Shown here: piece by piece, positions 17,784-30,058 of the stretch
Numbering within the stretch: the stretch's first letter is position 1
Layout: each line of letters starts with the position of its first letter
Assembly (NCBI GenBank): GCA_031285625.1
Contig: JAITVV010000056.1
Location: 119,125 to 183,124 of the forward strand
Direction of reading: 5' to 3'
From: Prevotella sp.
Lineage (GTDB): Bacteria; Bacteroidota; Bacteroidia; Bacteroidales; Dysgonomonadaceae
Length of the DNA stretch: 64,000 bases
The notes under the pieces: model-generated
Databases searched by the model: none
What the model saw: the letters and a program-made list of their open reading frames with translations, nothing else
What the model was told of the DNA's origin: nothing
Program-made: the position numbers and the translations under genes

Positions 17784-20700
17784 TTAGAATTGTATTCCAA
17801 CATTAAATCCGAAGTTTGCAGTTGAAGGTACAGCTCCACCTTCCACACCCTGTATATTCCCTGAACTAGTTGTTGCCATTTCCGGATCGAAGCTCTTATT
17901 ATCAAGGCCAAACATTGCCAGATTACGACCATACGCTGAAAGTTTCAATGACTTTATATATTTGGTAGATTTCAATGGAACCTGATATCCTATAGATACT
18001 TCACGCAGTTTGATATAATCACTTTTGAAAACACTCTGTGCAGCAGGTCCACTATATATTGAGTTGCCCCATGCTTCTGCTTCTAGACGGGTAGTGTTTG
18101 GTGTTCCGTCTGCTTTTACACCTTTTAGCAACACTCCGCCTCCATCTTCTACTGCATTACGAATTGGATTACCAAGCTCATTATTTCCTGCTGTTTCGGT
18201 AATCATACCCGAATACATACCCCACATATATGATGTAGAGAAGTATTTTCCACCAAACTGTGCATCGAACAATATGCTCAGGTCAAAATTCTTATAGCGG
18301 AAAGTATTTGACAGACCAGCCAAAGCTGTAGGATAAACACTTCCTAAGACTTCATTTCCATCAGTTGCAGCATAAGTTCCGTCATCATTCACTACTTTAT
18401 TACCATTGTTATCGTATACATAATTTGTTCCCATGATAACACCATAACCCTCTCCTACACGAGCACCAATTTCAACTTTAAACGGAGCATTTACCAGTCT
18501 GAAATATCCCTCTTCCTTATTACCAAGGAATTCTGTCACTTTATTTTTATTATGTGATAAAGTTCCGCTTATCGACCACTCAAAGTCTTCTGTTTTAACA
18601 GGTGTTCCACGAAGTGCCAATTCAAAACCTTCATTTACAATTGTTCCTCCATTCACATACTTCGAAGTATAGCCCGTAGCACCTGAAAGCGACAATGGTA
18701 TTATCTGATCTTCTGTTTTTGCATGATAATATGTGAAATCAAAACCTAAACGACTATCAAAGAATGACATATCAAGTCCGGTTTCGAACGAATACGTAGA
18801 CTCCGGTTTTAACTCTGCATTTTTCTTCACACCATTTATATAGTATGCATGATCTCCATCAAACGAAGTATAATATGTATATGTATCTCTTATATTATAA
18901 GGATCTGTATCATTACCTACTTTCGCCCAACCGATACGTAATTTGCCCAAGGACAACCAGTCTTTTTTCGCCAATTCAGAGAATAAGAAGCTACCTGTTA
19001 CAGAAGGGTATAAATACGAGTTGCTTCCCTTTGGCAATGTTGAAGACCAGTCGTTACGCAATGTAAGATCCAGATATACAAAACTCTTATAACCTACTGT
19101 TGCATTCCCGAATACACTGTTGATAGATTTCTTTGTCTGCTCATTTTCAGATCTTGCTGTATATTTCGAATTTTTCAAGTTATAAAATTCAGGAATAACA
19201 AGCCCTCCGACCGATTCTCCAATCAATTCTTCATATTTACGATACATTATGTTGGCTCCGACATTTACATCCAATGTAATATGTTCATTAAAACGATCGG
19301 AGAATGTAACTAAAAATTCATGGTTTATTTCGTGTTGTTGCCTGTGTGCCTCCATATAGCGGGACTGTTCCTGAGAATACACTGCATTTCTTTCAAACTG
19401 TTTGTCACTGAAATAATCAAGATTTGCTTTATATTGTGCTTTCAGATTCGGAAGAATTGTAAATTTAATCCCAACATTTCCATACAGACGGTCACGGGTG
19501 TCATTCTGATAATTCATATAACGAGACCAATACGGATTATTTGAATATGCCATTGATGGGTCATCCCATCCTACACGATTCCATCCGGCTTGTGTTCCAT
19601 CCGGAAATTTGTAGAGACTTTTCAACTCTTTCATATCAAGCTGACGCTGTCCCCACTGGACAAACTTTACCATAACATTATTATCTCCATATCCTGTATC
19701 AGACCGGCCTTTTGCAGCCTGATTGATATAGGTTAAATTGGTAAACATTTCGTACGTATTGTTCATCTTAATAGAACCAGCCAGATTAATAGTATTCTTA
19801 TCCAGTTTACTATTTGGCATATATCCATTCAATGTCATATTTGTATATGATACTCTCAGATTCGATTTATCTGTAGCCTGAGAGATAGTGACATTGTTCG
19901 TAAACGAATGGCCGGTCTCGAAAAATTCTCTTATGTCATTCTTTGGTGTAACCCATGCTGAAGTTGTGAGATCTCCAACCTTTCCCCCAGCTTCCCATTT
20001 GGCCAAGTCATACCATGAAAGATATTGGATATTGGAATCATATTTTGGGCCCCAGCTTTCGTCTGTATCATAATCCGGGACAAGATAGGTTTTACCATTT
20101 ATATCTGTAGAAGTCAGATTAAACCCTCCACCATATTGTTTCTGTAATTTGGGCAGCTTACTTACTACTTCAAAACCAACAGACGAATTGAAGGAGATCC
20201 CCAATCCTTTATTTTTTTCTCCTTTTTTGGTGGTTATCATTACTACTCCATTGGCAGCACGAGATCCATAAAGGGCTGATGCATTCGGACCTTTCAAGAC
20301 AGATATGTCTGCAACATCATCAGGATTTATATCCTGAATAAGGTTACCATAGTCATAACCACCGGCTCCACGTGCAGCATCAGTTGTATTATAATCCGTT
20401 CCTTCAATTGGCACCCCATCAATAATAAAGAGTGGCTGGTTGTTTCCTGATAAAGATTTAACCCCACGAAGTATTACTTTGGCGGAGCCACCCATATTAC
20501 CTGTAGATCCGGTAATTTGTAACCCTGCCACTTTCCCGGATAATGCACTAACAGGATTAGAAACCCCTCCTCTCGATTTAAGAAGTTCATCTCCTTTCAC
20601 ATCAGCAACCGCGTAACCTAAAGCTTTCTTTTCTTTGGTTATACCCATGGCTGTAACAACAACTTCATCCATCATCTTTGCATCCTGCTCCAGAGTAATC

Positions 20701-20969
20701 CTCATATCAGGCTTTGCTGTTTCTTCTTTTGTTTTCATCCCCAACAAGGAGAACACCAAAGTACTTCTGCCTTCAGGCAAATTAATAGAAAATGAACCAT
20801 CCATGTTTGTTATGGTACCTGTAGTCGTACCTTTAACAACAACAGATACACCTATTGCCGGTTCTCCCAAATCATCAATGACTACGCCTGTAATCTTTGT
20901 TGTTTGTGCCGTAATGTATCCCAGACTTAATAAAAAGAAGGATAGAACTAATAACAACCTTTTTTCCAT
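17784..20969 (-). CDS. SusC/RagA-family TonB-linked outer membrane transporter
   Basis: A 1061-residue protein (start MEKRLLL; an ATG three codons upstream is less likely). A signal peptide of about 23 residues is followed by a carboxypeptidase-like domain (ITGVVIDDLGEPAIGVSVVV, NMDGSF), a TonB box region (MDEVVVTAMG), a plug with NPVSALSGKVAGLQ and ALYGSRAANGVVMITTKKG, then the 22-strand barrel. It imports a nutrient captured by SusD across the outer membrane using TonB energy. It is first in the operon. There is no N-terminal signalling (STN) domain, so it lacks the sign of sigma/anti-sigma control. Confidence 0.95.
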   Translation of the reverse strand: MEKRLLLVLSFFLLSLGYITAQTTKITGVVIDDLGEPAIGVSVVVKGTTTGTITNMDGSFSINLPEGRSTLVFSLLGMKTKEETAKPDMRITLEQDAKMMDEVVVTAMGITKEKKALGYAVADVKGDELLKSRGGVSNPVSALSGKVAGLQITGSTGNMGGSAKVILRGVKSLSGNNQPLFIIDGVPIEGTDYNTTDAARGAGGYDYGNLIQDINPDDVADISVLKGPNASALYGSRAANGVVMITTKKGEKNKGLGISFNSSVGFEVVSKLPKLQKQYGGGFNLTSTDINGKTYLVPDYDTDESWGPKYDSNIQYLSWYDLAKWEAGGKVGDLTTSAWVTPKNDIREFFETGHSFTNNVTISQATDKSNLRVSYTNMTLNGYMPNSKLDKNTINLAGSIKMNNTYEMFTNLTYINQAAKGRSDTGYGDNNVMVKFVQWGQRQLDMKELKSLYKFPDGTQAGWNRVGWDDPSMAYSNNPYWSRYMNYQNDTRDRLYGNVGIKFTILPNLKAQYKANLDYFSDKQFERNAVYSQEQSRYMEAHRQQHEINHEFLVTFSDRFNEHITLDVNVGANIMYRKYEELIGESVGGLVIPEFYNLKNSKYTARSENEQTKKSINSVFGNATVGYKSFVYLDLTLRNDWSSTLPKGSNSYLYPSVTGSFLFSELAKKDWLSLGKLRIGWAKVGNDTDPYNIRDTYTYYTSFDGDHAYYINGVKKNAELKPESTYSFETGLDMSFFDSRLGFDFTYYHAKTEDQIIPLSLSGATGYTSKYVNGGTIVNEGFELALRGTPVKTEDFEWSISGTLSHNKNKVTEFLGNKEEGYFRLVNAPFKVEIGARVGEGYGVIMGTNYVYDNNGNKVVNDDGTYAATDGNEVLGSVYPTALAGLSNTFRYKNFDLSILFDAQFGGKYFSTSYMWGMYSGMITETAGNNELGNPIRNAVEDGGGVLLKGVKADGTPNTTRLEAEAWGNSIYSGPAAQSVFKSDYIKLREVSIGYQVPLKSTKYIKSLKLSAYGRNLAMFGLDNKSFDPEMATTSSGNIQGVEGGAVPSTANFGFNVGIQF

Positions 20970-21264
20970 ACTAAACACACTCTTTTTTTAATTAATACAT
21001 CTCGATTTTAAGATATATTAAATTATTTCAAATTGACAAAATAACAAGCATAATATACTCAATTTGATATAATACAACATTATAAATAATCTAATAGTTT
21101 TTAAAACCGACTAACAGCGGCAAATATATAATTAAATATTTTTATTTTATCATTTTTTAGATAAAAATATTCAATATTTAATAAATATGATACATAAAAA
21201 AGTAAATAAAATCAAAATGATAGTTTTTAACACCAAAATAACAGCAATACGCATTTAGAATGGT
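20970..21264 (-). other. AT-rich leader and promoter region of the susCD-like pair
   Basis: About 300 bases with no gene. On the minus strand a -7-like TATATTTG (plus-strand 21121-21128) would give a leader of about 145 bases. The rest is very AT-rich. No riboswitch is recognisable. Confidence 0.5.
21121..21128 (-). promoter_or_regulatory. Candidate -7 box for susCD-like operon
   Basis: The plus-strand CAAATATA reads TATATTTG on the minus strand, matching TAnnTTTG. No good -33 box is seen. Confidence 0.4.
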
Positions 21265-21306
21265 AAAAAAAATGAGGGCGGAATGACATTACGTCATTCC
21301 GCCCTC
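21265..21306 (-). terminator. Terminator of the ribosomal protein-rpoBC operon
   Basis: A perfect 14-base GC-rich stem, GAGGGCGGAATGAC / GTCATTCCGCCCTC, has a 5-base loop. On the minus strand it is followed by a run of eight T, directly after the rpoC stop. Confidence 0.95.
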
Positions 21307-21329
21307 TAACTATATAAAAGAATAATTAA

Positions 21330-24300
21330 TTATTCTACGGCATCAAAATCTACGACAGTCTTTCTGGTAGCAGCAATTCTGTCAAAATCTTCTTTTGTAC
21401 CTACAACAAGTTTTTCAAACTCACGCTGTCCTGTACCTGCCGGAAGCAAGTGACCACAGATAACGTTTTCTTTCAGTCCTTCTAATCTGTCTACTTTTGC
21501 ATTGATAGCAGCATCGTTCAGAACTTTTGTAGTCTCCTGGAACGAAGCAGCAGACATAAAGCTTTGCGTTTGAAGAGCAGCACGTGTAATACCCTGAAGT
21601 ATCTGATTGGCTGTAGCAGGAACCGCATCGCGTACAATAACCGGACGAAGGTCTCTACGTTTAAGCATAGAGTTTTCATCTCTCAGTTTACGCGCGGTAA
21701 CGATCTGCCCCGGTTCGAAAGTAGTGGAATCACCAGCTTCAAGAACAACTTTCTTACCCCAGATTCTATCATTTTCTTCCATTACATCGTACTTGTCTAT
21801 CACCTGTTGTTCAAGGAAACGTGTATCTCCCGGATCGATCACTTCTACCTTGCGCATCATCTGACGTACAATAACTTCGAAGTGTTTATCATTGATTTTC
21901 ACACCTTGCAGACGATATACATCTTGTACTTCGTTTACAATATATTCCTGAACAGCTGTAGGCCCCATAATAGCCAGAATATCCGAAGGAGTTGTAGCTC
22001 CGTCCGATAAAGGCATACCAGCTCTTACAAAGTCATTTTCCTGAACAAGTATCTGTTTTGACAGAGGTACAAGGTATTTCTTCACTTCACCTAATTTAGA
22101 AGTAACGATAACTTCCCTGTTACCACGTTTGATCTTACCAAACGAAACCTCACCATCAATTTCAGACACAACTGCCGGATTAGAAGGGTTACGAGCTTCA
22201 AACAGTTCGGTAACACGAGGAAGCCCCCCTGTGATATCCCCTGCTTTACCTACTGCACGTGGAATCTTAACAAGAACTTCTCCGGTCTTGATAACATCAC
22301 TATCTTCTTTAACAATGTGTGCACCTAATGGTAAGCTGTACATCTTGATAACCTTACCTTGTTCGTCCAAGATATGAGCTTCAGGAGCTTTAGTCTTGTC
22401 ACGCGACTCAGTAATGATCTTTTCTTTCAAACCAGTCTGTTCGTCCGACTCTACTTTATATGTAACACCTTCTATTACATTCTCAAATTTGATACGACCG
22501 GTAGCTTCAGAAATGATAACCGCATTAAATGGATCCCATTCGCAGATCAGGTCATCTTTCTTTACTTTAGCCCCATCTTTGAAATAAAGCTTAGAACCAT
22601 AAGGTATATTGTGAGTAAGAAGGACAATTTTAGTATTTGGGTCTACTAAACGTAATTCAACCAAACGGCTAACAACAATCTGTACCTTCTTGCCTGTTTC
22701 ATCAGCAGCATCTACAACACGCAGATCATCTATTTCCAATACTCCGTCATACTTAGCAACGATACTACTTTCGGTAGCAATATTGGAAGCGATACCCCCA
22801 ACGTGGAATGTACGAAGTGTCAACTGTGTACCCGGCTCACCGATAGACTGTGCAGCAATAACACCAACAGCTTCACCACGTTGAACCATACGGCCCGAAG
22901 CAAGGTTACGTCCATAACACTTACCGCAAACACCTTTCTTAGATTCGCAAGTCAGTACCGAACGTATCTCAACACTTTCGATTGGCGAGTTTTGTATGAT
23001 TGTAGCTGCATCTTCTGTAATTTCATCACCTGATTTCACGATAACCTCTCCAGTCATCGGATGTTGAATATCATGTACAGAAACACGGCCCAAGATACGT
23101 TCATATAATGAAGCAACAACTTCTTCGTTGTTTTTCAATTCTGTACAAACAAGACCACGCAATGTACCACAGTCTTCTTCATTGATGATTACATCCTGAG
23201 ATACGTCAACTAGACGACGAGTAAGGTAACCCGCATCGGCTGTTTTTAACGCCGTATCGGCAAGACCTTTACGCGCACCGTGGGTAGAGATAAAGTACTC
23301 TAACACTGACAATCCTTCTTTAAAGTTAGACAAGATCGGATTCTCAATAATCTGAGCTCCTTCTGCCCCACTCTTCTGAGGTTTCGCCATCAATCCACGC
23401 ATACCTGACAACTGACGAATCTGTTCTTTAGAACCACGGGCTCCCGAATCCAACATCATATAAACGGCGTTGAATCCCTGATCATCTTCAGAAAGTTGTT
23501 TCATCAAGATATTTGACAATCTTGAGTTGATATGTGTCCATGTATCAATAATCTGGTTATAACGTTCGTTGTATGTAATGAACCCCATGTTATAGTTATT
23601 CATTATCTGTTCAACTTCTTCATAACCTTGTTGTACCAATGTATCTTTTTCTTCCGGAATGATAACATCTTCAAGGTTGAATGACAGTCCTCCGCGGAAT
23701 GCCATTGCGTAACCTAGGTCTTTAATATCATCAAGGAACTGAGCTGTTTTGGCAACACCAGCAAGCTTGATTACATTACCAATGATATCACGAAGTGATT
23801 TCTTGGAAAGAACCTCATTAACGAAACCTACTTCTACAGGAGTTTTCTCGTTTACAAGAACACGTCCTACAGTAGTTTCACGCATCATTCTGGCTACATT
23901 TCCATTCTCATCCAAGTCGTCTACATATACTTTGATAAGTGCATGTATATCTACTTTACCTTCATTGTAAGCTATAACAGCCTCTTCTGGTCCGTAGAAT
24001 GTAAGACCTTCGCCTTTTGCTCCTTTACGTATCTTAGTAATATAATACAGGCCTAACACCATGTCCTGAGAAGGTACTGTAATAGGAGCACCATTGGCAG
24101 GGTTAAGGATATTATGAGAACCAAGCATCAACATTTGTGCTTCAAGTATAGCCTCATTACCCAATGGTAAGTGAACAGCCATCTGGTCTCCGTCGAAGTC
24201 GGCATTGAAGGCCGTACAAGCAAGAGGATGTAACTGAATAGCTTTACCACCGATCATTTTTGGCTGGAATGCCTGAATACCTAAACGGTGAAGTGTAGGA

Positions 24301-25613
24301 GCACGGTTAAGTAATACCGGGTGTCCTTTCATTACATGTTCAAGGATATCCCATACTACCGGTTCTTTACGGTCTACGATTTTCTTTGCAGATTTCACCG
24401 TTTTTACTATACCGCGTTCGATAAGCTTACGGATAATAAACGGTTTGTATAATTCGGCTGCCATATCCTGAGGGATACCGCATTCATGCATTTTTAATTC
24501 AGGGCCAACAACAATAACCGAACGAGCTGAATAGTCAACACGTTTACCTAACAGGTTTTGACGGAAACGACCTTGTTTACCTTTCAAACTGTCGGATAGT
24601 GATTTCAGCGGACGGTTAGCGTCAGTCTTAACTGCACTTGACTTACGTGAGTTATCAAACAATGAATCTACAGCTTCCTGAAGCATACGTTTTTCATTAC
24701 GCAAGATTACTTCCGGAGCTTTGATATCGATAAGCCTTTTCAAACGATTGTTACGTATAATCACACGACGATACAAGTCATTCAGGTCAGATGTAGCAAA
24801 GCGACCTCCATCAAGAGGTACAAGAGGACGAAGTTCCGGTGGAATAACAGGAACGATCTTAACGATCATCCATTCAGGTTTATTCTTACCTTTCGATCCA
24901 CGGAAAGCTTCTACAACCTGTAGTTGCTTCAATGCTTCATTTTTACGTTGTTGAGATGTATCTGTACTGGCTTTATGACGAAGCGTATTTGCCAACGAAT
25001 CAAGATTGATACGTGACAATAGGTCATAGACAGCTTCTGCTCCCATTTTAGCAATAAACTTGTTAGGATCTGAATCATCTAACAGTTGATTTTCTTTTGG
25101 AAGCCTATCCAGTATGTTTAAGTATTCTTCTTCAGTCAGAAGATCTTTTTCTGCTACTCCTTCTTCTACAGCAATACCGGATTGAATAACTACATAACGT
25201 TCGTAGTAGATAATGGAATCCAGTTTCTTGGTAGGAATCCCAAGAAGGTAACCCATCTTGTTAGGAAGAGAACGGAAATACCAGATATGAGCTACCGGAA
25301 CCACAAGATGAATATGTCCTGTACGTTCGCGGCGAACTTTCTTTTCTGTAACTTCAACCCCGCAACGATCACAGACAATACCTTTATAACGGATTCTCTT
25401 GTATTTACCACAATGACATTCGTAGTCCTTTACAGGTCCGAATATACGTTCGCAGAAAAGTCCGTCACGCTCAGGTTTGTAAGTACGGTAGTTGATTGTT
25501 TCAGGTTTCAAAACCTCCCCGCTTGATGCTTCGAGAATTTCTTCAGGAGAAGCAAGACTTACGGTTATTTTTGAAAAGCTACTCTTTACTTTATTTTCTT
25601 TTCTAAAAGCCAT
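21330..25613 (-). CDS. rpoC: RNA polymerase beta' subunit
   Basis: A 1427-residue core RNA polymerase subunit. Visible features are the N-terminal zinc site [20 protein letters not shown] near residues 67-90, the catalytic motif NADFDGDQM near 470, the second zinc site with CGTLRG and [11 protein letters not shown] near 820-910, and the trigger-loop region after it ([19 protein letters not shown]). The three Asp of NADFDGD hold the catalytic Mg2+. It follows rpoB after 111 bases and ends at the strong operon terminator. Confidence 0.98.
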   Translation of the reverse strand: MAFRKENKVKSSFSKITVSLASPEEILEASSGEVLKPETINYRTYKPERDGLFCERIFGPVKDYECHCGKYKRIRYKGIVCDRCGVEVTEKKVRRERTGHIHLVVPVAHIWYFRSLPNKMGYLLGIPTKKLDSIIYYERYVVIQSGIAVEEGVAEKDLLTEEEYLNILDRLPKENQLLDDSDPNKFIAKMGAEAVYDLLSRINLDSLANTLRHKASTDTSQQRKNEALKQLQVVEAFRGSKGKNKPEWMIVKIVPVIPPELRPLVPLDGGRFATSDLNDLYRRVIIRNNRLKRLIDIKAPEVILRNEKRMLQEAVDSLFDNSRKSSAVKTDANRPLKSLSDSLKGKQGRFRQNLLGKRVDYSARSVIVVGPELKMHECGIPQDMAAELYKPFIIRKLIERGIVKTVKSAKKIVDRKEPVVWDILEHVMKGHPVLLNRAPTLHRLGIQAFQPKMIGGKAIQLHPLACTAFNADFDGDQMAVHLPLGNEAILEAQMLMLGSHNILNPANGAPITVPSQDMVLGLYYITKIRKGAKGEGLTFYGPEEAVIAYNEGKVDIHALIKVYVDDLDENGNVARMMRETTVGRVLVNEKTPVEVGFVNEVLSKKSLRDIIGNVIKLAGVAKTAQFLDDIKDLGYAMAFRGGLSFNLEDVIIPEEKDTLVQQGYEEVEQIMNNYNMGFITYNERYNQIIDTWTHINSRLSNILMKQLSEDDQGFNAVYMMLDSGARGSKEQIRQLSGMRGLMAKPQKSGAEGAQIIENPILSNFKEGLSVLEYFISTHGARKGLADTALKTADAGYLTRRLVDVSQDVIINEEDCGTLRGLVCTELKNNEEVVASLYERILGRVSVHDIQHPMTGEVIVKSGDEITEDAATIIQNSPIESVEIRSVLTCESKKGVCGKCYGRNLASGRMVQRGEAVGVIAAQSIGEPGTQLTLRTFHVGGIASNIATESSIVAKYDGVLEIDDLRVVDAADETGKKVQIVVSRLVELRLVDPNTKIVLLTHNIPYGSKLYFKDGAKVKKDDLICEWDPFNAVIISEATGRIKFENVIEGVTYKVESDEQTGLKEKIITESRDKTKAPEAHILDEQGKVIKMYSLPLGAHIVKEDSDVIKTGEVLVKIPRAVGKAGDITGGLPRVTELFEARNPSNPAVVSEIDGEVSFGKIKRGNREVIVTSKLGEVKKYLVPLSKQILVQENDFVRAGMPLSDGATTPSDILAIMGPTAVQEYIVNEVQDVYRLQGVKINDKHFEVIVRQMMRKVEVIDPGDTRFLEQQVIDKYDVMEENDRIWGKKVVLEAGDSTTFEPGQIVTARKLRDENSMLKRRDLRPVIVRDAVPATANQILQGITRAALQTQSFMSAASFQETTKVLNDAAINAKVDRLEGLKENVICGHLLPAGTGQREFEKLVVGTKEDFDRIAATRKTVVDFDAVE

Positions 25614-25686
25614 ATACTTATAATGTGTATAAAGAGTTATTTTTTATTTGTAATGCCTCAGGTAAAACCCTTAGCTTATATATCAT

Positions 25687-25715
25687 GGTATTAGCTGGTA
25701 AAACCAGCTAATACC
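25687..25715 (-). other. Perfect 12-bp hairpin between rpoB and rpoC
   Basis: GGTATTAGCTGG and CCAGCTAATACC flank a 5-base loop. No T-run follows on the transcribed strand, so it is not a normal terminator. It may be an RNA processing or stability element. Confidence 0.6.
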
Positions 25716-25724
25716 CTTCTATTT

Positions 25725-28700
25725 TTAATCAAGAGAGACACTCAAGCCCAAACCACGCATTTCATGAAGGAGTACGTTCAATGATTCAGGAATACCAGGT
25801 TGTGGCATTGGCTCCCCTTTCACTATCGCTTCGTAGGCTTTAGAACGCCCTACAACATCATCGGATTTGATCGTCAAGATTTCTCTAAGGATATATGCTG
25901 CACCAAATGCCTCTAGTGCCCAAACCTCCATTTCTCCGAAACGTTGTCCCCCAAATTGTGCTTTACCACCAAGAGGCTGTTGCGTAATAAGCGAGTAAGG
26001 ACCAATAGAACGTGCATGCATCTTGTCTTCAACCATGTGACCAAGCTTAAGCATGTAGATAATACCTACAGTTGCATGCTGATCAAACTGATCTCCTGTT
26101 CCTCCATCAAACAAACGAACTTTACCATAACGAGGAACTCCGGCTTTATCTGTCCATGAGTTCAAATCATCAAGGCTTGCGCCGTCGAAAATTGGAGTTG
26201 CAAATTTCACACCCAGTTCTTTTCCTGCCCAACCCAATACTGTTTCGAATATCTGACCAAGGTTCATACGGGAAGGTACACCTAGCGGATTAAGAACGAT
26301 GTCTACCGGAGTACCATCTGGCAAGAACGGCATATCTTCCTGACGAACAATACGCGATACAATACCTTTGTTACCGTGGCGACCTGCCATCTTATCCCCT
26401 ACTTGTACTTTACGTTTCTTAGCCACATAAACTTTTGCGATCTGTACGATACCGGAAGGAAGTTCATCCCCAATAGTAAGGTCGAAACGTTTACGTTTCA
26501 GTTCAGCATCCAGTTCTTTGTATTTACGCAGATAGTTTACAACCACATCTCTGATCAAATCATTCTTGTGAGCATCTGTAGTCCAGTTACTAACCTGAAT
26601 TGATTCATAATCAATATTTTCTAAAGCACCTTTTGTAAATTTAGAGCCTTTACCTATAATGTCAACATTAAGATAATCTTTAACACCCTGTGATGTCTTG
26701 CCTTCAGTTAATACCAATAGTTTATCTACCAATACACCTTTAAGCTTAGCCATCTTTTCTTCATACTCTTCATCTAATTTAGGTAACAAAGCTTTGCTTG
26801 AAAGCTTAGTCTTGCCTTTCTTAGCTGCTTTAGAGAATAGGTTAGTTGCAACAACAACACCCTTCAATGATGGAGAAGCTTTCAATGAAGCATCTTTTAC
26901 ATCACCTGCTTTATCTCCAAATATAGCACGAAGTAGTTTTTCTTCAGGAGAAGGATCTGACTCTCCTTTCGGAGTAATCTTACCAATAAGAATATCACCC
27001 GGATTTACACGAGCACCGATACGGATAATTCCTCTTTCGTCCAGATCTTTTGTTGCATCTTCACTTACATTCGGAATATCCGAAGTTAGTTCTTCAACAC
27101 CACGTTTTGTATCACGAACTTCGAGAGCAAACTCTTCTACGTGAACTGAAGTAAATATATCTTCGCGAACGATGCGTTCGTTCAATACAATAGCATCCTC
27201 GAAGTTATATCCCTTCCATGGCATGAAAGCTACTTTCAGATTCTTACCGATAGCCAATTCTCCTTGTTCTGTAGAATATCCTTCTGTCAATATCTGATTC
27301 AACTCAACCCTGTCTCCTTTTCTACAAGTAGGACGGAGGTCGATAGTTGTATTCTGATTTGTTTTTCTAAACTTAGGTATATAATACGTCTTAATTGCAT
27401 TATCAAAGTTCACAAACTCCTCATCAGAAGTACGGTCATATTTTATCTTGATAGTATCAGCATCTACGTAAACAACTTCTCCGGCACCTTCCGCCACAAT
27501 CTGTGTACGGGAGTCACGAATCAATTGTCCTTCAATACCTGTACCTACGATAGGAGCTTCGGTACGCATCAATGGCACTGCCTGACGCATCATATTGGAT
27601 CCCATCAATGCACGGTTAGCATCATCATGTTCAAGGAACGGAATCAACGAAGCTGCAATAGATGCAATCTGTGTTGGAGATACATCCATTAATTCGATCT
27701 CTTCCGGACCTACTACCGGATAATCAGCATCCTGACGAGCTTTAACACGTGTATTAACAAATCCGCCATCATCATTCAACGGGGCATTTCCCTGAGCAAT
27801 GATTTTGTCTTCTTCTTCTTCGGCAGCAAGATATACAATACCGTTTTCAGAAAGGTCTACCTTTTTGTCTGCTACTTTACGATATGGAGTTTCGATAAAT
27901 CCAAGATCATTTATTTTAGCATAAACACAAAGTGACGAAATCAGACCGATATTGGGACCTTCCGGTGTCTCGATAGGACAAAGACGTCCATAGTGAGTAT
28001 AGTGAACGTCACGCACTTCAAATCCGGCTCTTTCACGAGAAAGACCACCCGGTCCCAGTGCAGACATACGACGCTTGTGAGTAATCTCAGCCAGAGGATT
28101 GGTTTGATCCATAAACTGAGACAATGCGTTCGTTCCAAAGAATGTATTTACTACAGATGAGATTGTTTTTGCATTAATCAAATCGATCGGTGTAAATACT
28201 TCATTATCGCGAACGTTCATTCTTTCACGGATAATACGGGCCATACGGTTAAGACCAACTCCAAACTGATTGAAAAGTTGCTCCCCAACTGTACGTACAC
28301 GACGGTTACTTAAGTGGTCAATATCATCAACTATTGCTTTTGAGTTAATCAACTCAATCAGATATTTGATGATCTCAATGATATCCTCCTTTGTTAGTAC
28401 ACGGATATCAGTATCAGTTGAAAGTCCTAATTTTTTATTTAGTCTGTAACGGCCAACTTCACCTAAGTCGTAACGTTTCTCCGAGAAGAACAGGTTATTA
28501 ATTACTTCGCGAGCACTGGTATCATCAGCAGGCTCTGCACTACGAAGTTGTCTGTAGATATGACGGACAGCATCTATTTCCGAGTTACTAGGGTCTTTCT
28601 GTAATGTATTATAGATAATAGCAAAATCAGAAATATTTTGTGACTCCTTATGTAACAAAATAGAAGATACATTTGAATCCAAAATCAGATCCACATGATC

Positions 28701-29537
28701 TTTGTCCAGAATGGTTTCACGTTCAAGAATAACTTCGTTACGCTCGATAGAAGTAACCTCACCGGTATCTTCATCCACGAAATCTTCCATCCATGACCTC
28801 AATATTCTGGCAGCAAGCTTACGCCCTACTACTTTCTTAATATTTTGTTTGTTAACTTTTATTTCTTCTGCCAAATCGAATATTTCAAGGATATCTCTAT
28901 CACTCTCAAATCCAATCGCACGAAGCAATGTAGTTACAGGTAATTTCTTTTTACGGTCAATGTATGCATACATGACATTATTGATGTCTGTAGCAAATTC
29001 AATCCATGATCCCTTGAATGGTATAATACGTGCCGAATACAACTTTGTACCATTGGCATGCATCGTTTGACCAAAGAATACACCCGGTGAACGGTGCAGC
29101 TGTGATACAACGACACGCTCAGCACCATTGATAACAAAGGTACCTTTTTCGGTCATGTATGGGATCAGCCCCAAATAAACATCCTGAATAACTGTATCAA
29201 AGTCTTCATGGTCGGGGTCTGTACAATAAAGCTTAAGTTTTGCTTTTAGAGGAACACTATAGGTCAAACCTCTCTCTATACACTCTTCGATAGTATAGCG
29301 TGGAGGATCGATAAAGTAGTCCAAAAATTCTAATACAAAATTGTTTCGTGTATCAGCTATAGGAAAGTTTTCTGCAAAAACTTTGTATAAGCCTTCGTTC
29401 TTCCTCTTTTCGGGAGGAGTATCAAGTTGTAGAAAGTCGCGGAATGACTTTAGCTGTACTTCAAGAAAATCCGGGTAAGGAAGTGGATTCTTAATTGAAG
29501 CGAAATTGACTCTTTGATTTGTATTTGTTGAAGACAT
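25725..29537 (-). CDS. rpoB: RNA polymerase beta subunit
   Basis: A 1270-residue core subunit. The rifampicin-binding region is intact ([17 protein letters not shown], then [12 protein letters not shown] near residues 460-490). The C-terminal catalytic-side motifs GNKGIVSRI and GRHGNKG are present, as is the final [12 protein letters not shown] end. Length is in the usual Bacteroidetes range. It is separated from rplL by an attenuator hairpin and followed by rpoC. No resistance-type substitution is obvious by eye in the rifampicin region. Confidence 0.98.
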   Translation of the reverse strand: MSSTNTNQRVNFASIKNPLPYPDFLEVQLKSFRDFLQLDTPPEKRKNEGLYKVFAENFPIADTRNNFVLEFLDYFIDPPRYTIEECIERGLTYSVPLKAKLKLYCTDPDHEDFDTVIQDVYLGLIPYMTEKGTFVINGAERVVVSQLHRSPGVFFGQTMHANGTKLYSARIIPFKGSWIEFATDINNVMYAYIDRKKKLPVTTLLRAIGFESDRDILEIFDLAEEIKVNKQNIKKVVGRKLAARILRSWMEDFVDEDTGEVTSIERNEVILERETILDKDHVDLILDSNVSSILLHKESQNISDFAIIYNTLQKDPSNSEIDAVRHIYRQLRSAEPADDTSAREVINNLFFSEKRYDLGEVGRYRLNKKLGLSTDTDIRVLTKEDIIEIIKYLIELINSKAIVDDIDHLSNRRVRTVGEQLFNQFGVGLNRMARIIRERMNVRDNEVFTPIDLINAKTISSVVNTFFGTNALSQFMDQTNPLAEITHKRRMSALGPGGLSRERAGFEVRDVHYTHYGRLCPIETPEGPNIGLISSLCVYAKINDLGFIETPYRKVADKKVDLSENGIVYLAAEEEEDKIIAQGNAPLNDDGGFVNTRVKARQDADYPVVGPEEIELMDVSPTQIASIAASLIPFLEHDDANRALMGSNMMRQAVPLMRTEAPIVGTGIEGQLIRDSRTQIVAEGAGEVVYVDADTIKIKYDRTSDEEFVNFDNAIKTYYIPKFRKTNQNTTIDLRPTCRKGDRVELNQILTEGYSTEQGELAIGKNLKVAFMPWKGYNFEDAIVLNERIVREDIFTSVHVEEFALEVRDTKRGVEELTSDIPNVSEDATKDLDERGIIRIGARVNPGDILIGKITPKGESDPSPEEKLLRAIFGDKAGDVKDASLKASPSLKGVVVATNLFSKAAKKGKTKLSSKALLPKLDEEYEEKMAKLKGVLVDKLLVLTEGKTSQGVKDYLNVDIIGKGSKFTKGALENIDYESIQVSNWTTDAHKNDLIRDVVVNYLRKYKELDAELKRKRFDLTIGDELPSGIVQIAKVYVAKKRKVQVGDKMAGRHGNKGIVSRIVRQEDMPFLPDGTPVDIVLNPLGVPSRMNLGQIFETVLGWAGKELGVKFATPIFDGASLDDLNSWTDKAGVPRYGKVRLFDGGTGDQFDQHATVGIIYMLKLGHMVEDKMHARSIGPYSLITQQPLGGKAQFGGQRFGEMEVWALEAFGAAYILREILTIKSDDVVGRSKAYEAIVKGEPMPQPGIPESLNVLLHEMRGLGLSVSLD

Positions 29538-29571
29538 GGAATATCCAGTTTTATTGAACTTATTATTTTTG

Positions 29572-29613
29572 ACGCAAAAAGGTTAAGAACCTTCTCGGCG
29601 AAGGTTCCTAACC
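29572..29613 (-). terminator. rplL-rpoB attenuator hairpin
   Basis: Stem GGTTAAGAACCTTC / GAAGGTTCCTAACC (one mismatch) with a 5-base loop. On the minus strand it is followed by TTTTT. Its place between rplL and rpoB fits the partial terminator that sets the ratio of L7/L12 to polymerase subunits in many bacteria. Confidence 0.8.
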
Positions 29614-29638
29614 AAAATATCCTTATCCAGGACTATTT

Positions 29639-30013
29639 TTACTTAAGTTCAATTTCGGCTCCAGCTTCTTCTAGTTGTTTTTTCAATGCTTCTGCTTCAT
29701 CTTTAGTTACTCCTTTTTTCAATTCGCTAGGAGCAGCATCAACTAGGTCTTTAGCTTCTTTCAAACCAAGTCCTGTTAGTTCTTTCACAGCTTTAACAAC
29801 TGCTAATTTGTTAGCACCTGCTGCTTTGAAGATTACATCAAAAGATGTTTTTTCTTCTACTGCTTCTGCAGCAGCAGCTGGTCCTGCAGCAACTGCAACA
29901 GCAGCAGCGGCTGGTTCAATACCATATTCAGTTTTCAGAATTTCAGCTAATTCGCTTACTTCTTTTACTGTCAAATTTACTAGTTGTTCTGCAATAGCTT
30001 TGATATCTGCCAT
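29639..30013 (-). CDS. rplL: 50S ribosomal protein L7/L12
   Basis: A 124-residue stalk protein with an N-terminal dimerisation helix, an Ala-rich hinge (residues 35-52), and the C-terminal domain with [20 protein letters not shown] that binds elongation factors. It is present in four or more copies per ribosome on the L10 base. It lies 45 bases after rplJ. Confidence 0.97.
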   Translation of the reverse strand: MADIKAIAEQLVNLTVKEVSELAEILKTEYGIEPAAAAVAVAAGPAAAAEAVEEKTSFDVIFKAAGANKLAVVKAVKELTGLGLKEAKDLVDAAPSELKKGVTKDEAEALKKQLEEAGAEIELK

Positions 30014-30058
30014 TTTTGTATAAATTAAAATTGTTATTATTCTTTATGTTTTACGAAA

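Noticed and set aside
21564..22010. Open frames of over 140 codons on the plus strand opposite rpoC and rpoB
   Set aside because: They are antisense shadows of highly conserved genes, with no own start signals or known domains.
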